Source of the DNA: Cucumis sativus
Lineage: Eukaryota > Streptophyta > Magnoliopsida > Cucurbitales > Cucurbitaceae
Length of the DNA: 64,000 nt
Reading direction: 5' to 3'
Assembly: GCF_000004075.3 (NCBI RefSeq)
Contig: NC_026659.2
Span: forward strand, 6,572,001 to 6,636,000
Under the pieces are notes generated by a model that ran no database searches, had not been told where the DNA came from, and was given only the letters and a program-made list of their open reading frames with translations. Position numbers and translations under genes: made by a program. Position 1 is the first letter of the stretch. Every line of letters begins with the position of its first letter. This document shows positions 36,661-48,552 of the stretch, one piece after another.

Positions 36661-39289
36661 TTAGGTTATTGTGTTGATTGGACATCTTCAAAAGTACCTT
36701 TATTTTGTAAATCATATACGGAATAAATCCATGTATGCTTTTCAACAATGGTTTTCAAAGTTTTCAAGGGTATTAATTAACAAAAGATTCTTCTAATATG
36801 TCCCTGCTTTTAAAAGTCATTTCACTTTTCACCTTGCCCTTGTTAACCTCTTCTTTCGTTGGCACTTCATAAACCCTCTTATAGTTCATTAATTTCGCTT
36901 CCAATTCCAAAATACGAGTTGTCGTTCTCACTCGTTCTTCGATAATCTTCTTCTTTATCTATCTATTTCTTTTGTTTCTCTCTAACAATGTGAAAGTATT
37001 TCGTCTGCATGACATATTTACCCACCCTTTGAATCCTTCCCAGTAGATTATTCCCTTCGATAGCTTGTGATAGTATGTCTGAAGTTAAGTCATCCGTTGA
37101 ATCAGTCACATCCCGTGAAATAAGTAGGTCGCCATATCATGGAAAAGTTCTAATATTACTAAATACCACGAAAAAAAGTACTCTTATGTTAACGATACGA
37201 TCAGCTACCTCTTTTGTGTCATTATTAGAAATTTTCTCATCTTTGTTTGTTCGAGCTTTCTTCCATATTAATGCACAATCAACTACTTCATCACTAGATT
37301 TACTTAGTTTCTTAAAAAAGAAATTATATTATGATTATTTAAACCACATTACATGTAGCATTATTGGAACCAATATGTACAATGTCTTATCATCTCTTTG
37401 ACAAGGTTTGCATAACCTCTATGCATATTTGATGGTTGTATTATTATTCTTTCGCCTCTCACGACCCTTGTTGCTAATCACTTCCATTATGTTTCAAACA
37501 TATACTCAATTTTAGCATAACTAATGACATATATGAATGAAGAAAATGATTATTATAGTTACTTCAAATTCTTCACTTAATCTGGAAGAGACGAATGTGT
37601 TCCAATCCTCTTACTCGATGAAATAATATTTTGTAGGTAGATCCTTAAGTTTTTTTCAAATCACCCGTAAATGTTAATACTTACTTGGTAGTGAGCGATA
37701 ACTTGAATTGCCAATAGCAAACACAAAACTACATGAGAACAAAATATCTAACCACGTATCCAGCTAAAAAATGATCGATTGTGCTCTTCTCGCAACTATC
37801 TTCCATTTTTCACCCATCGTGGGTTGGAAGCTTTAAAAAGTTCCATATGTCGTCGATATAAGGGCAGTCAACATTAAAATAGTAAGTACCATTTATCAAA
37901 ATAATAATAAAGGTCATGTCCAAGTAAATAATTCTTAATCTCTATATGGTTGAACTTCGTCAATATTTTTTATTATGTGTAGATGGGCTTGTTTTAGTAG
38001 AAGTGGACTAGGTGCAACAAATGATCCAGCAGATAACGGTTTGTCAATTCGACCTTTCTCTCAAGATTTAAATGATCCTAGTCCAATGAGGTCCAACCCA
38101 GATAGAAACTCAAAACAAAATTCAACTTCTTCAATATGCATGCTTCTCCAATTGACCCTTCCAAACAATTTCTATTACAAACATAATTTTTGAACACTTT
38201 CATATATACACTTTCATATATACCCACCGTAGGTATATGGGTCCACATAGTTTTGCCTCTCACACCAGGTGGACACATCAATGTAACATAATGGTGAAAA
38301 GGGACGGTGGAAAGCACTTTTCAAGCAAACAGTGTCTTACATGCAATTTTTTCTAGTATGGTAACTCAAAGAAGGCAAAAATCATCTTTCAATAGTCATT
38401 TGAAATTTTGTCATTCATTCTTCTCCTGAACCTTTTACTGCATGTAAAGGACTTGTCCTTAAGTCTACTGTAGATTGTCTTACCTGATAAAAGGTGATAA
38501 GGTGTCTCATGCCCTTGATTACCATCAAATGTTTTTTTTTTATCTCCTATGGTGATGTCTTAGTAAGCATCTTTTGCCTCATGTAAGCATTTTTCTTCCC
38601 ATGTGATAGTCTAATAGAAGAGATGTCCTCCCTACATATTGGACAAGCCTTAACCCCTTGACACTACTTCACATAGATTACCGAATACAGGAAAATCATT
38701 GATGGTTCACACTAAAAAAGTTTGCAAGTTGAAAAATTGTTCTTCACGTGCATCAAAACACTAACCATCTTCTTCCCACATAAGTTTAAGACCATCTCGA
38801 ACATATTTATAAGATAAGTTGGTATAAACTATAAGCATATTTATCGATCTATGAAGAAATGTTGTCATTTGGGATATCTCTAAATTCTTCAATTTTCCTT
38901 CCAATTATTTTGTTGGTATATTCGCCTTCCATCTCACTATGAAAGTTTTTCTTTCTTTTTCTTTTAGGAATATTGATATTTCTTGATTGGGTACTTAGGT
39001 TTTAATGTAGATTCCCATTTTAAGAAAACAAAAAACAAATCAAAATTCTAACCCTACATTATTTCTACGTAAGAAAAGAAAATTAGTATTTTCTATGTCA
39101 GGTACCAGAGACAATTACTAATGGAAAGAACTTATAGAAAGTAATAGTATATCCAAGTCAACAATACAAATTATCCAATAATTTCATATTAGATTCACTT
39201 TCAAATAAAGTAGAAGGAATAAAATGAAAAATACAAATGCAATTTAGAGAAATTGATTTCAAGAAATCTTCCGCTGACCGAGGGGGGTG

Positions 39290-39560
39290 TTTCAAAACCA
39301 ACCTAATCGTTCCTATAGGTTGGACGACGTATGAGGACGTTCACCACGATGACGGACGACAAACAAAAACCACAGTCATTCCTACAAGGCACCATGACGA
39401 ACAACGAAGGTAAGGGATGTCCGACAAATACAAATGACGACATGATGGAGGATGTCGAAAGGAGGACATGGCGAAGGAATGAGCACGACAATTTTCATGT
39501 GGACAGTTTTGGGTGTCGAGGGTTTATGTCGAAGGGATGAAGGGTTTCTGTCGAGTGAAT
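39290..39560. other. CpG-rich island in AT-rich intergenic DNA
   Basis: The segment has an unusually high density of CG dinucleotides (GGACGACGTATGAGGACG, CACGATGACGGACGACAAAC, GTGTCGAGGGTTTATGTCG) compared with thousands of bases either side. Frames of 62-69 codons cross it, one on each strand, without recognisable domains. Confidence 0.45.
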
Positions 39561-40409
39561 TTGCGATTGAAGATAAAAAATTGAGTGTTTTTTAATGACA
39601 TTTAAATTCTCGCAAAAAATGTGTCTAGAAATAGTCCCATCCGAAAGTAGCATTTTTCCCCATCAAAATTCCAAACTTTTTATTTTTAATGCACATTTTA
39701 ATCCATTCATACCCTTTTTTCATGACTACATGTGCAATTAAATCCCAAATTTATAGCAGTGGTGACACATATAATGCTTTAGACCAACCAAACATACATG
39801 CATTATAAACCATAACTTACAATTTGAAAAGATGTCTTTAGAAAAATCCTAAATCCATCTATGGGCCGCTTAACCCTTTTTTTCACATTGTTTAATGTAC
39901 ATTGCACAAACTTGAATGTATGTCATTTGTTAGTTGATCTTATTAAAAATATAGTAAAATATATGTGAAATTTTGCATACACAAAATTGTTAAAAAAAAA
40001 AAAAAAAAGTTCTGAAAAATTGAGTGTTTGAAAATTGAGAAAATAAAGAAAAGTTATATAGGTTAACCCCTGACAAAGTAACTAAACTCAACTTAGCAGT
40101 CAACACCGACTTCCTAACTCAACTCCACTAAATTCCAGCACTCTAAACACAAACTTTTAAGTCCATGGACTATTTAACTTAACAAATAATACCAACTCAA
40201 CTCAATAATGCGTGTCAAACACCCTCTAGAAATCTGGTAGTTTCCTCCCCTTCGTAGGATTCTTTAGAGGTACTGTAGATGGCAGCCAGAATTGGATGCT
40301 TAGTAATATAGACTTCGGTAAAGAAAAATTATATTATAAGCTGAGTGAAGAGTTCTAAAAAATTAGAAGGTATCTATCTATCTTATCCAATCTTATTCAA
40401 GTTTATCTC

Positions 40410-40441
40410 TTTTTTTTTTTTCTCTCTCTCTCTCTCTCTCT
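40410..40441 (+). promoter_or_regulatory. Poly-T plus (TC)n tract upstream of the first unknown paralogue
   Basis: A T run followed by about ten TC repeats sits about 185 bases upstream of the start codon. CT repeats at this distance are common in plant core promoters and leaders. The second paralogue lacks a tract of this length. Confidence 0.4.
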
Positions 40442-40623
40442 TCATTCTGGATGCCAATATGGTCTCAATAATCACCCTTTTTAATTGAATTTGGCTCCAA
40501 GCATCTTTGCTTTACTTTGCTTTACTTTACTTCTGTTCACCAAAGTGTCTACAAATATGAGAGAAAACACCTTCATTTTTCCTTGCAAAGAGTTCAATCT
40601 TGATAATAAACTTGCATGTTGTC

Positions 40624-42285
40624 ATGGCCTCTTGTAGCTTTCCTGATGTTTATTCCTGGATACAGAACCTACCACCACTTTCTCAATGGAAAACTACATC
40701 CATTTCGACATCCATATGCTCTTCACCAACAGGCAACTCCTCTCTCATAATCGTTGCTGCAAAAAACATTCATTCTCCAACCATTACTTTCTCAGTTACT
40801 GCAGATCTCAACTTTCCTCTTTCCCTTTGGACATCAAAACCCTTGATGGTCGACACCCTATCCTTGAGTTTATTAAACAAAGAATGTATGTCAAGTCTCT
40901 TGCTTAATTGTGTTCATGATGTTCTTTATTATGGCTCAAACCAGAGACAGAATTCTAGCCATAACTTTCCTAAACTTGACATCACTTCTAACTTGAAAGA
41001 AATCTTCAATCTTGCATTTCTTACTCTCGTATTCCTAATCTGCATCTACGAAGCTCCAACCAATCTCCGTTCAAATTGTCTTATGGCTCTCAAGTTTTAT
41101 TTGGCAAATTCCATTTCACGGCAGATATCAAAGGTGCTTATGAAACTGTTGGGCTCTACTTTAGAACAACGATGGGTGAGATCCTTAAACCTTGCACTCA
41201 CCAACTGGATATCGGAGCTCAAGGCCAATGGTCATACTTTCAAAACACCCTCACCTTTGTTTTCTTATTCATTTTCGACATACGGGCTATGGAAAGTTCA
41301 ACTCTATTGTCCCATCATTGCAATGGATAATATCTACTCGAGCAATCCTTCAAGTGATGAAAGATTGCAGTTCTCTTTAAACTATCACCAGCTCGAAGGG
41401 GTTCTACAGTTGAATTACAAGGCTGTGGTTAGAGAAAAGTGGATTGATCTGAGGGTGCACGTTGATAACATCAGGTATATTGAAGTTTGAGGCTAAGAAT
41501 ATCTTTTAATAGTGGCCATTTCTTAAAATTTCTTAAAAAGAAGATGGAAATCTGATCTTTCAAGCTATTAGAACCAATTGCAGTTGGTGTTAAAGATTCT
41601 CACATATTTTTGACAATTGAGTTTAAAATGTATACCGGACTTTTGCAGGTGTGACATCGTCCAGCTCGTGAATGAGACTCTCTTATCTGAGCGAGGAGTT
41701 GGTGGATCAGAAAAACATTTTCCATCACAAATTTCACTACAGCTCACTCCAACTTTCCACACGAACATAATGAGTGTCTCAGTAAGCAAGTCCTCAAGTA
41801 ACCCCCATATCGAGATCGGAACTGAAAAAACCTTTGAGGCTGGTTTTGAATCTGCACCATACCCAGGCCTCAAATTAGCAGTAGGGGAGACTGTAACGGT
41901 GAGCTTGAAGCCATGGAAATTTGAGCAGTCAGTTCATGGTAATGCTGCAACCCTTGATTGGTACCTCCACGACAGTTCGGATGGGAGAGAGGTGGCCTCC
42001 ACCAAGCCATCAAAACTTGCACTCATAAACCCTAAAGCTTGGTTTCGAGACCGTTACTCGAGCGCTTCAAGACCTTTCAACAGACAGGGAGGGGTCATAT
42101 TTGCAGGAGACGAGTATGGAGACAGTGTGTGGTGGAAGATTGATGGAAAGGCAAGAGGGAAAACTATGGAGTGGGAAATTAGAGGTTGGATCTTGGTAAC
42201 GTATTGGCCAAACAAACACAAGACATTTTACACCGAAACCAAGAGGCTGGAATTCAAAGAGATTCTCCAGCTTTCAATTCCTTAG
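40624..42285 (+). CDS. Plant protein of unknown function, tandem paralogue A
   Basis: I do not recognise a named family. Two exons, 40624-41474 and 41649-42285, join in frame (AG|G) to 495 aa. The start is MASCSFPDVYSWIQNLPPLS, which aligns with the neighbouring paralogue; a short upstream in-frame extension is not shared. About residue 125-145 there is a hydrophobic stretch (IFNLAFLTLVFLICIYEAPT) that could be a membrane segment or a buried helix. The C-terminal half is soluble-looking, rich in beta-type and aromatic residues (TLDWYLHDSSDGREVA, GGVIFAGDEYGDSVWWKIDG, WEIRGWILVTYWPNKHKTFY). There is no signal peptide. The 174-bp intron lies at the same point as in the paralogue. Strong conservation with paralogue B over the full length argues that both are real genes. 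Confidence 0.85.
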
Positions 42286-43589
42286 CTCATAAGAAATCAT
42301 TAGAGATTGAGGGAGACCAATTTTCTGAGATTTGTTTCCCACTTATTCATTTTCTTTCTTTGTAACAAACAAGACATATCTCTACTTTTAAACGTGTTGC
42401 CAACTACATTTATCTACGTATGGGAATTTCATAGTCAGTAAAGTTTGTATAGGTTATTTGATAATGGTATTAAATTGTGTTTAAACTTTCAAGAGTGGGA
42501 ACAAAAGGAAGACCCCTTTCAAAGTAGTTACAAAAATGTTCTCCAATTTGGTGGCCTTCTTTTCATTTATTTGTCTATTCCTCCTTTTTTTTTTCTCAAT
42601 GAAAAGTCCACTATTCTTAAATAATAATAATAATAATAATAGGAAAATTGTGTCAAATGACAAAAAAAACATTTAGAAAAAAATAGCTCATGGCACTAAT
42701 TTTTGTATATTCCGAATATGGCAAAATTAGTGATATCATGGTAATTATAGGACTATCAAAAAGTCATCACTTTTCAACTTGCTACTTTGCAAATTTAGAA
42801 AATGTTATGACATGGGTTCTATTATTATAATTTTTTTTTGCTATTTTCGCAAAAACCCCATAACAATAATAATTTTTAAAAAGGGAGGAGGAGGAAAAGA
42901 GAAGCTCCTTATCTTTAAACATTCTGATTCCTCCCTTGCCATGTGAACCAAGAAAATGCCTTGGTGAAGTGGAGCTATAAAAGTTTTCAACTTCATCCAA
43001 TTGGATACCAAACTCTCATAAGTGATAAAATTAAAAATAAGACTTACTATCTTTTTACGTTAAAACAAAATTACTATCTTTTCATCTAATTTAGAATACT
43101 CGTCACAACCAACTCAACCAACCAAATACTTCCAATGATGTCAAAATGATGCCCAAGTTCAATCCCGAAAATGTCCATCAGATCCTATTTATTTACTACG
43201 ATATATATAATACAAGTAGAATCTACATGTGTTCTAATCTAGAAGTCTTGGAGTATTTTAATTAGTTTGATAATTTTTTTATTATATGTTTAGGAATTTG
43301 TTAATGTTTTTATCCCCTTCTGAAGATTCTTTTTGGTGTTATAGGCTGCAGTCCACTAGGTGCCCAATATATAAACACTGGAAACTAGAATGCTGGGTCG
43401 TGTGAAGAGTTCTCCCTAATTAAAGGTGAGATGTCTATCATCTCTTTCCTATGCAGAACCATCAAAACTAATCGTGTTCTTTCCCTTTTCCTCTTCTTTC
43501 TTGATGCCAATGGTTTTAATAATCACTTTCTCAATTGACTTTTCTACCCTCTAGAATCTTTGAACTTTAATTCCATTCATCAAAGAGTC
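42286..43589. other. Spacer between the tandem paralogues
   Basis: It contains an (ATA)n run at about 42619-42641. About 42650-42870 has ends that loosely mirror each other (GAAAATTGTGTCAAATGAC; reverse complement of TTTTGCTATTTTCGCAAAAA), like an old MITE. From about 43420 the sequence resembles the region upstream of paralogue A (GATGCCAAT followed by AATAATCAC). Confidence 0.4.
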
Positions 43590-43602
43590 TATATATATAT
43601 AG
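43590..43602 (+). promoter_or_regulatory. TATA box of paralogue B
   Basis: TATATATATATAG lies 69-81 bases upstream of the start codon, in sequence otherwise similar to the promoter of paralogue A (CATCAAAGAGTCTA here, CACCAAAGTGTCTA there). Paralogue A reads CTACAAATATGAG at the same place. Confidence 0.55.
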
Positions 43603-43670
43603 AAGAAAATATCATCATTTTTCATTACAAGAGAGAAGAGTTCAATCTTGCTAACCTACTGTATGCTACC

Positions 43671-45504
43671 ATGGCTCCTAGTAGCTTTCCTGATGTTTAT
43701 TCTTGGATACAGAACCTGCCACCACTTTCTCAGTGGAAATCAACCTCCATCTCAACGCCCATATGCTCTTCAAGCTCAACAAACTCCTCTCTCAATGTTG
43801 TTGCAGCCAAAAGCCTTCATTCCCCAACCATTACTTTATCAGTTATTGCAGATTTCAGCCTTCCTATCTCTCTCTGGATTTCAGAACCTTTGAAGACCAG
43901 CACCAAATCCTCAAATTTATTAGATGACCAAGAAAACCTATTCAGTCTCTTGCTTAATTGTGTTCGTGACGTTCTTCATTATGGCTCAAACCAACAAAAT
44001 TATTTTAACTTGAGTTTCCCCAAACTCAACATTACTTTCAACTTAAAAGAAATTTTCAATCTCGCATTTCTTACCCTCATATTCCTCATTTGCATCTATG
44101 AAGCTCCAACCAGTCTACGTTTGGATGGTCTTACAACTGTCAAATACCATTTAGCAAATTGCTGGTCAAGACAGACATCAAAGGTGTTTATGAAACTGTT
44201 GGGGTCTAACCTTGAAGAGCAATGGATGAGATCCATAAATCTTGCAATCACCAACTGGATATTGGAGCTCAAGGCCAACTGCTGCACCCTCAAAACACCC
44301 TCACCTTTGTTCTCTTATTCATATTCAACACATGGGTTATGGAAAGTTCAACTCTATTGCCCTGTCATTGCAATGGATCATATCGAGAACTCAAGCAGTC
44401 CTTCAACTGATGAAAGATTGCAATTCTCTCTAAATTATCACCAGCTAGAAGGGGTTCTGCAGTTCAATTACAAGGCTGAGGTTCATGAAAAGTGGATAAA
44501 TTTGAGGGTTCACGTTGACAACATAAGGTATGTTGAACTTCGAAGATAATTTTTGTGCAACTAAGAATGAATTTATTTTCTTTCCCATACTAAAAGTACC
44601 AAAATATACCATCGAATTTTCTAAAACCAATTTCAAACTGATCTCACATATTAAACGTAACCGATGTTAAGGATTCTCACGTATCTTTGACAACTGAGTT
44701 TAAACTTCTCTCTAGCACTAAAAGTAACGATTACGACAAAAGCACTTTCTAGAAAAGAATTGATTCCAAACCTGACATTTCAATATGCTAGAAGTAATTT
44801 ACATTACAGATTCTCACATATCATTGACAATGGAGTTTAAAACGTACCTCCCTCAAATTCTCAGGTGCGGTGTCATCCAACTCGTGAACGACACACTCAT
44901 GTCAAAACGTGGGGTCGGAAGATCCGAGAAGCATTTCCCATCGAAAATCTCACTACAAATAACTCCAACTATACAAACAAACATAATAAGCGTCTCAGTA
45001 AGTAAATCATCAGGCAACCCAAGAATCGAAGTCGGAACTGAAAAAACCCTAGAAGCCGGATTCGAAGGCCAAAACCCTTACCCATGCATAAAATTAGCAG
45101 TCGGAGAAACCGCAACAGCTAGCTTGAGACCATGGAAGTTCGAGCAAATGGTGCATGGCAATACCGGAATCCTGAACTGGTACCTTCACGACAGTTCGGA
45201 CGGGAAAGAGGTGGCGTTGAGGAAACCGTCAAGATTTGCACTGATAAACCCTAGAGCTTGGTTTCGAGATCGATACACGAGCGCTTTCCGGCCATTCAAC
45301 AAACAGGGAGGAGTGATATTCGCCGGAGATGAGTATGGAGATGGGATTTGTTGGAAGATTGAGAGAGAAGGGAGAGGGAAAACCATGGATTGGGAGATTA
45401 GAGGTTGGATTTGGTTAACGTATTGGCCAAACAAACACAAGACGTTTTACACTGAAACAAGGAGGTTGGAGTTCAAGGAGATTCTCCATTTTTCAATTCC
45501 TTGA
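43671..45504 (+). CDS. Plant protein of unknown function, tandem paralogue B
   Basis: Two exons, 43671-44527 and 44865-45504, join in frame to 498 aa and align along their whole length with paralogue A. Shared landmarks include FPDVYSWIQNLPPLSQWK, the hydrophobic FNLAFLTLIFLICIYEAPTS, DERLQFSLNYHQLEGVLQ, KAWFRDRY/RAWFRDRY and WPNKHKTFYTET. The start ATGGCTCCTAG matches the family start. The intron (337 bp) is about twice as long as in paralogue A because a segment containing GATTCTCAC...TTTGACAA.TGAGTTTAAA occurs twice. No domain is recognised. Function, location and partners are unknown. The pair probably arose by a local duplication of about 3 kb that included the promoter. Confidence 0.85.
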
Positions 45505-48500
45505 GCTTTGAAGAATATCAATGGAAATGGAGGGAGAATTGGCAATGCATGTTTTTATTAAAAATTTAAAAAGGAAATTGCATTATATCACCAAACAAAA
45601 TAATAATACCATTTTCTTTCATATTGAATAAAAACACTCATACCAACCTAATATACTTTCCTATTTTTGTAATTTTAAAAACGTAGATGACATTAACTCT
45701 AATATCGTAAAAAAAAAAATTCTATTTTTGCAAACTCTCCCATTTAAAATATATTTTTTTAAAAAAAATTATAATATTTATTTCTATTTTTTATTTTTAT
45801 AAAGTTGTTTAGAGTTAAAAAGTATTATATAGAAATAATAAATCAAACATTTTTAATGATATTTTCGTTAGGTTCTTATTAAAGTATATTTTTTTATACA
45901 ATATTTTTCAATAAATTTTTAAATGAAAAAAAGAAAAAGTTTGTTGGAAGTATGGGTGTGTTTTTAATTATTGCTAATAATTTTTTTTATACTCAAAACT
46001 ATAAGTTATCAATTATATTTTATTGGTAAGACAACTTATGATAATGAAATACGATAAAAACAAATCCTAAAATCACATTTCATCTTCACGTGATAAAATA
46101 AGGGTAAATCAATTTTCAAATCAAACCGCTACAAGTAGTTAAAATGTAATTACCATGAGTAGCAATGAATTGGCATCGCCATAACAATTTAGATATTAAT
46201 TGTCAATTAATTTAATAAGTTATGTGACTTTACAATTTTCTTTGGAATGTTTACTGAGCAAGTTTTAAAATTGACTAAATTACCTCTAATGTTATAGTTA
46301 GAATTACTAAAATGAGAAGGGCAAAATAGGAAGAAAAGGTTTCTCTCTATAGGCTCTTTTATATATAGTATAGATTCTCGTTAGAAATAGTGAGCTTTGC
46401 TTATAGGATGTTTAGGGAAAGATTTACTCTAGACTCTAAATCTTTTTCTTTTTTTAAATAATATCTTGGTTTTTCTTTCTATATTCGAATTTCTACATAA
46501 GTCGGTGTTTCGTCTGTCTTAGAGATTTTATTAACTTTTAAACCAAATGATGGTATGTCTCTTATATTTGAATGATTAAGTCGTTCATCTAATTGATTAA
46601 ACTTATCATAACAAAAAAAATCTTGTTTAATTTATTTTGTAAACCTTTTATGCAACACACAAATATATATAATCAATACACTTTAATCAAATAAACCTAA
46701 AAACTATTTTTTCTTCTTTTTTCTCAAAAACTCAAATTTCTCACATCCTCAGCTCCTCACCCTTTATTTATTTATTTTTCAAATTGAAATCCTGAATCAA
46801 ATCATAAGAACATTGAGTAGAATAAAAAAATAAAATAGAATTGTCAACGGGTGGTAACATGTGAGACCTTGAAATAATAAGCATTTTGAGAAGAAGCTTG
46901 TGTTTTGAAGTTTGCGATAGAGTGAGGTGACATGAGAAGGTGTTAGGTGTTTAAGAATTATTAGGCGTTAGAGTTTATCTTGAAATGGAGTATGGCAAGG
47001 AAAATGTTTAATTTTGATTAGACAAGAGTTTACGTGTCAGGTTAAGAGCTAAGGATGATCAAGTAAAAAATTAAGCTTGCACGTGTAACTCCATAAACAG
47101 GAGCTGGCAATCGTTTAGAAGCTTAACAATGATTAATCCAACTTAGGATTAGTATAAATAGAGAAAGAGGACAAGATGTTAAGAAGTGTTACTCTGTGAC
47201 TTTGTAAAGAAAACTTGAGTGTTAAGTTGTCGACAGGCGAGAAGAAGAAGTGTTTGATACAAGGCATTTTGAAGAAAGATTTTAGGCGGTTAGTGATTTT
47301 CTAAAGTTTTTTTTTTTTTTTTTGTTGTATATTTTAAATCTTTCTTCTACATTTCTTGTTCTTAGAATGTTTATAAAGTGTTTTCAAATGAAAGCTTGTG
47401 TTATATTTAAAGTAACTTTTTTTTTTGTTTCACATTAATGTGAAATTATTTTCAAACCATTAATCTTATCTCTATCAATGAGCTAACTATTATGTGCACA
47501 TAAAGAGTTAAGGCAGCCATGTAGAAAAGAATTGCATGGTAAAGTGAAGCTGACTAATGTGTAAAAGGAGTGTATTACATTTGGCGGCCTGAGCAACAAA
47601 AATGAACCAGAAAATTTTTGGATGTAGTTTGATGCAAAGAACATCACAGTAGTCTAAACATGAGATGTTGAGTCTTGGAGTAGAGAATGGTTCGTATTCT
47701 TGGTGAAAAGGACATACAAGACTAATGAGTTTGTGAAATGAGGCCATAAGCTTGTTTTGATTAAATGATTATGTTTACAAAATGTGTTTCCTAAAAGGTT
47801 TTTATAAAACTTCGCTCACTAAGTCTTGGACTTACGTTTTAAGTTTTCACTCTTCAAGTGACAAGGCGTTAAGGCCATATAAGAAGGGATGAGATAGTTG
47901 TTAGGCGAGAAAGCTTTGCAAGGCGTTTAGCTTAAGTTGTTATAATTATATATCAAGGATATATATAAATCACGTTAATTGTAGACCGCATGGTTAAAGT
48001 TAATAATAGAAGTTATCTTTTTTTGCGTTATGATGTGTCTTTGTCGCCTAAACTTTAAATTAAGTTTAAGTGTCAAGTCATCAGACGATTAAACTAAACT
48101 TAAGGACCTAAGCTGAGCCTTCTAGAATTTCACATTAAAGATGTCATAATTGTTCGAGTTACATCACGTATCGCATTGCCAAATTTAGGACGCATGCGGG
48201 GTAGGGCATGACATAACATTCATGACATGATAAAATAAACTAGAAAAGTAAAATAAATACAACACATCTAAAGAAACTCAACCAAATTGGAGATAAGTAT
48301 TTCTAGTCACAATGATCCCAAAATAAAAGAATAAGAGCACCTCAATGAATCATGAAATATTTCAAACTGGAGACACTAAGAAATTTTTATTTTTTGTGTA
48401 TGGAATTCACCTAGCACATGAGTTGAGAAAGTGAAGTCGAATGTCAATGATCAAAATGGTGGCGATTAAAATCTTGAAGACAAAGTGACATTTTGTGTTC

Positions 48501-48550
48501 TTCTACAAAACATTGGTTTAGTCTTTAATTAAAAATTAGAATCCTAAATT
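45505..48550. other. AT-rich intergenic region, no gene seen
   Basis: Long A/T homopolymers and short frames only. About 46.85-48.2 kb has a more even composition with many AAGGCGTT / TTAGGCG / AAGTGACAAGGCG words on the + strand, resembling LTR or non-coding retroelement DNA. No gag or pol is seen. A Helitron-like terminus is listed at 46.37 kb. Confidence 0.4.
46351..46374 (-). mobile_element. Helitron-like 5' terminus
   Basis: On the minus strand the sequence begins TCTATACTATATATAAAAG, followed by AGCC, with A immediately before it. This fits plant Helitron 5' ends. A CTRR 3' terminus with hairpin was not found at lower coordinates. Confidence 0.35.
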
Positions 48551-48552
48551 TT

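Larger units (their letters stand above)
36661..40590. other. Intergenic region, mostly unrecognised repeats
   Basis: No gene is supported. The frame at 37075-37401 (108 codons) is Ser/Thr-rich without a recognisable domain. Near 38210-38300 a pair of CTTTCATATATAC words is followed by moderately GC-rich DNA that could be old transposon coding sequence, but I could not identify it. A CpG-rich island at about 39290-39560 is listed separately. Confidence 0.4.

Noticed and set aside
37075..37401. 108-codon plus-strand frame rich in Ser/Thr
   Set aside because: No domain, AT-driven composition, and no plausible splicing to neighbours.
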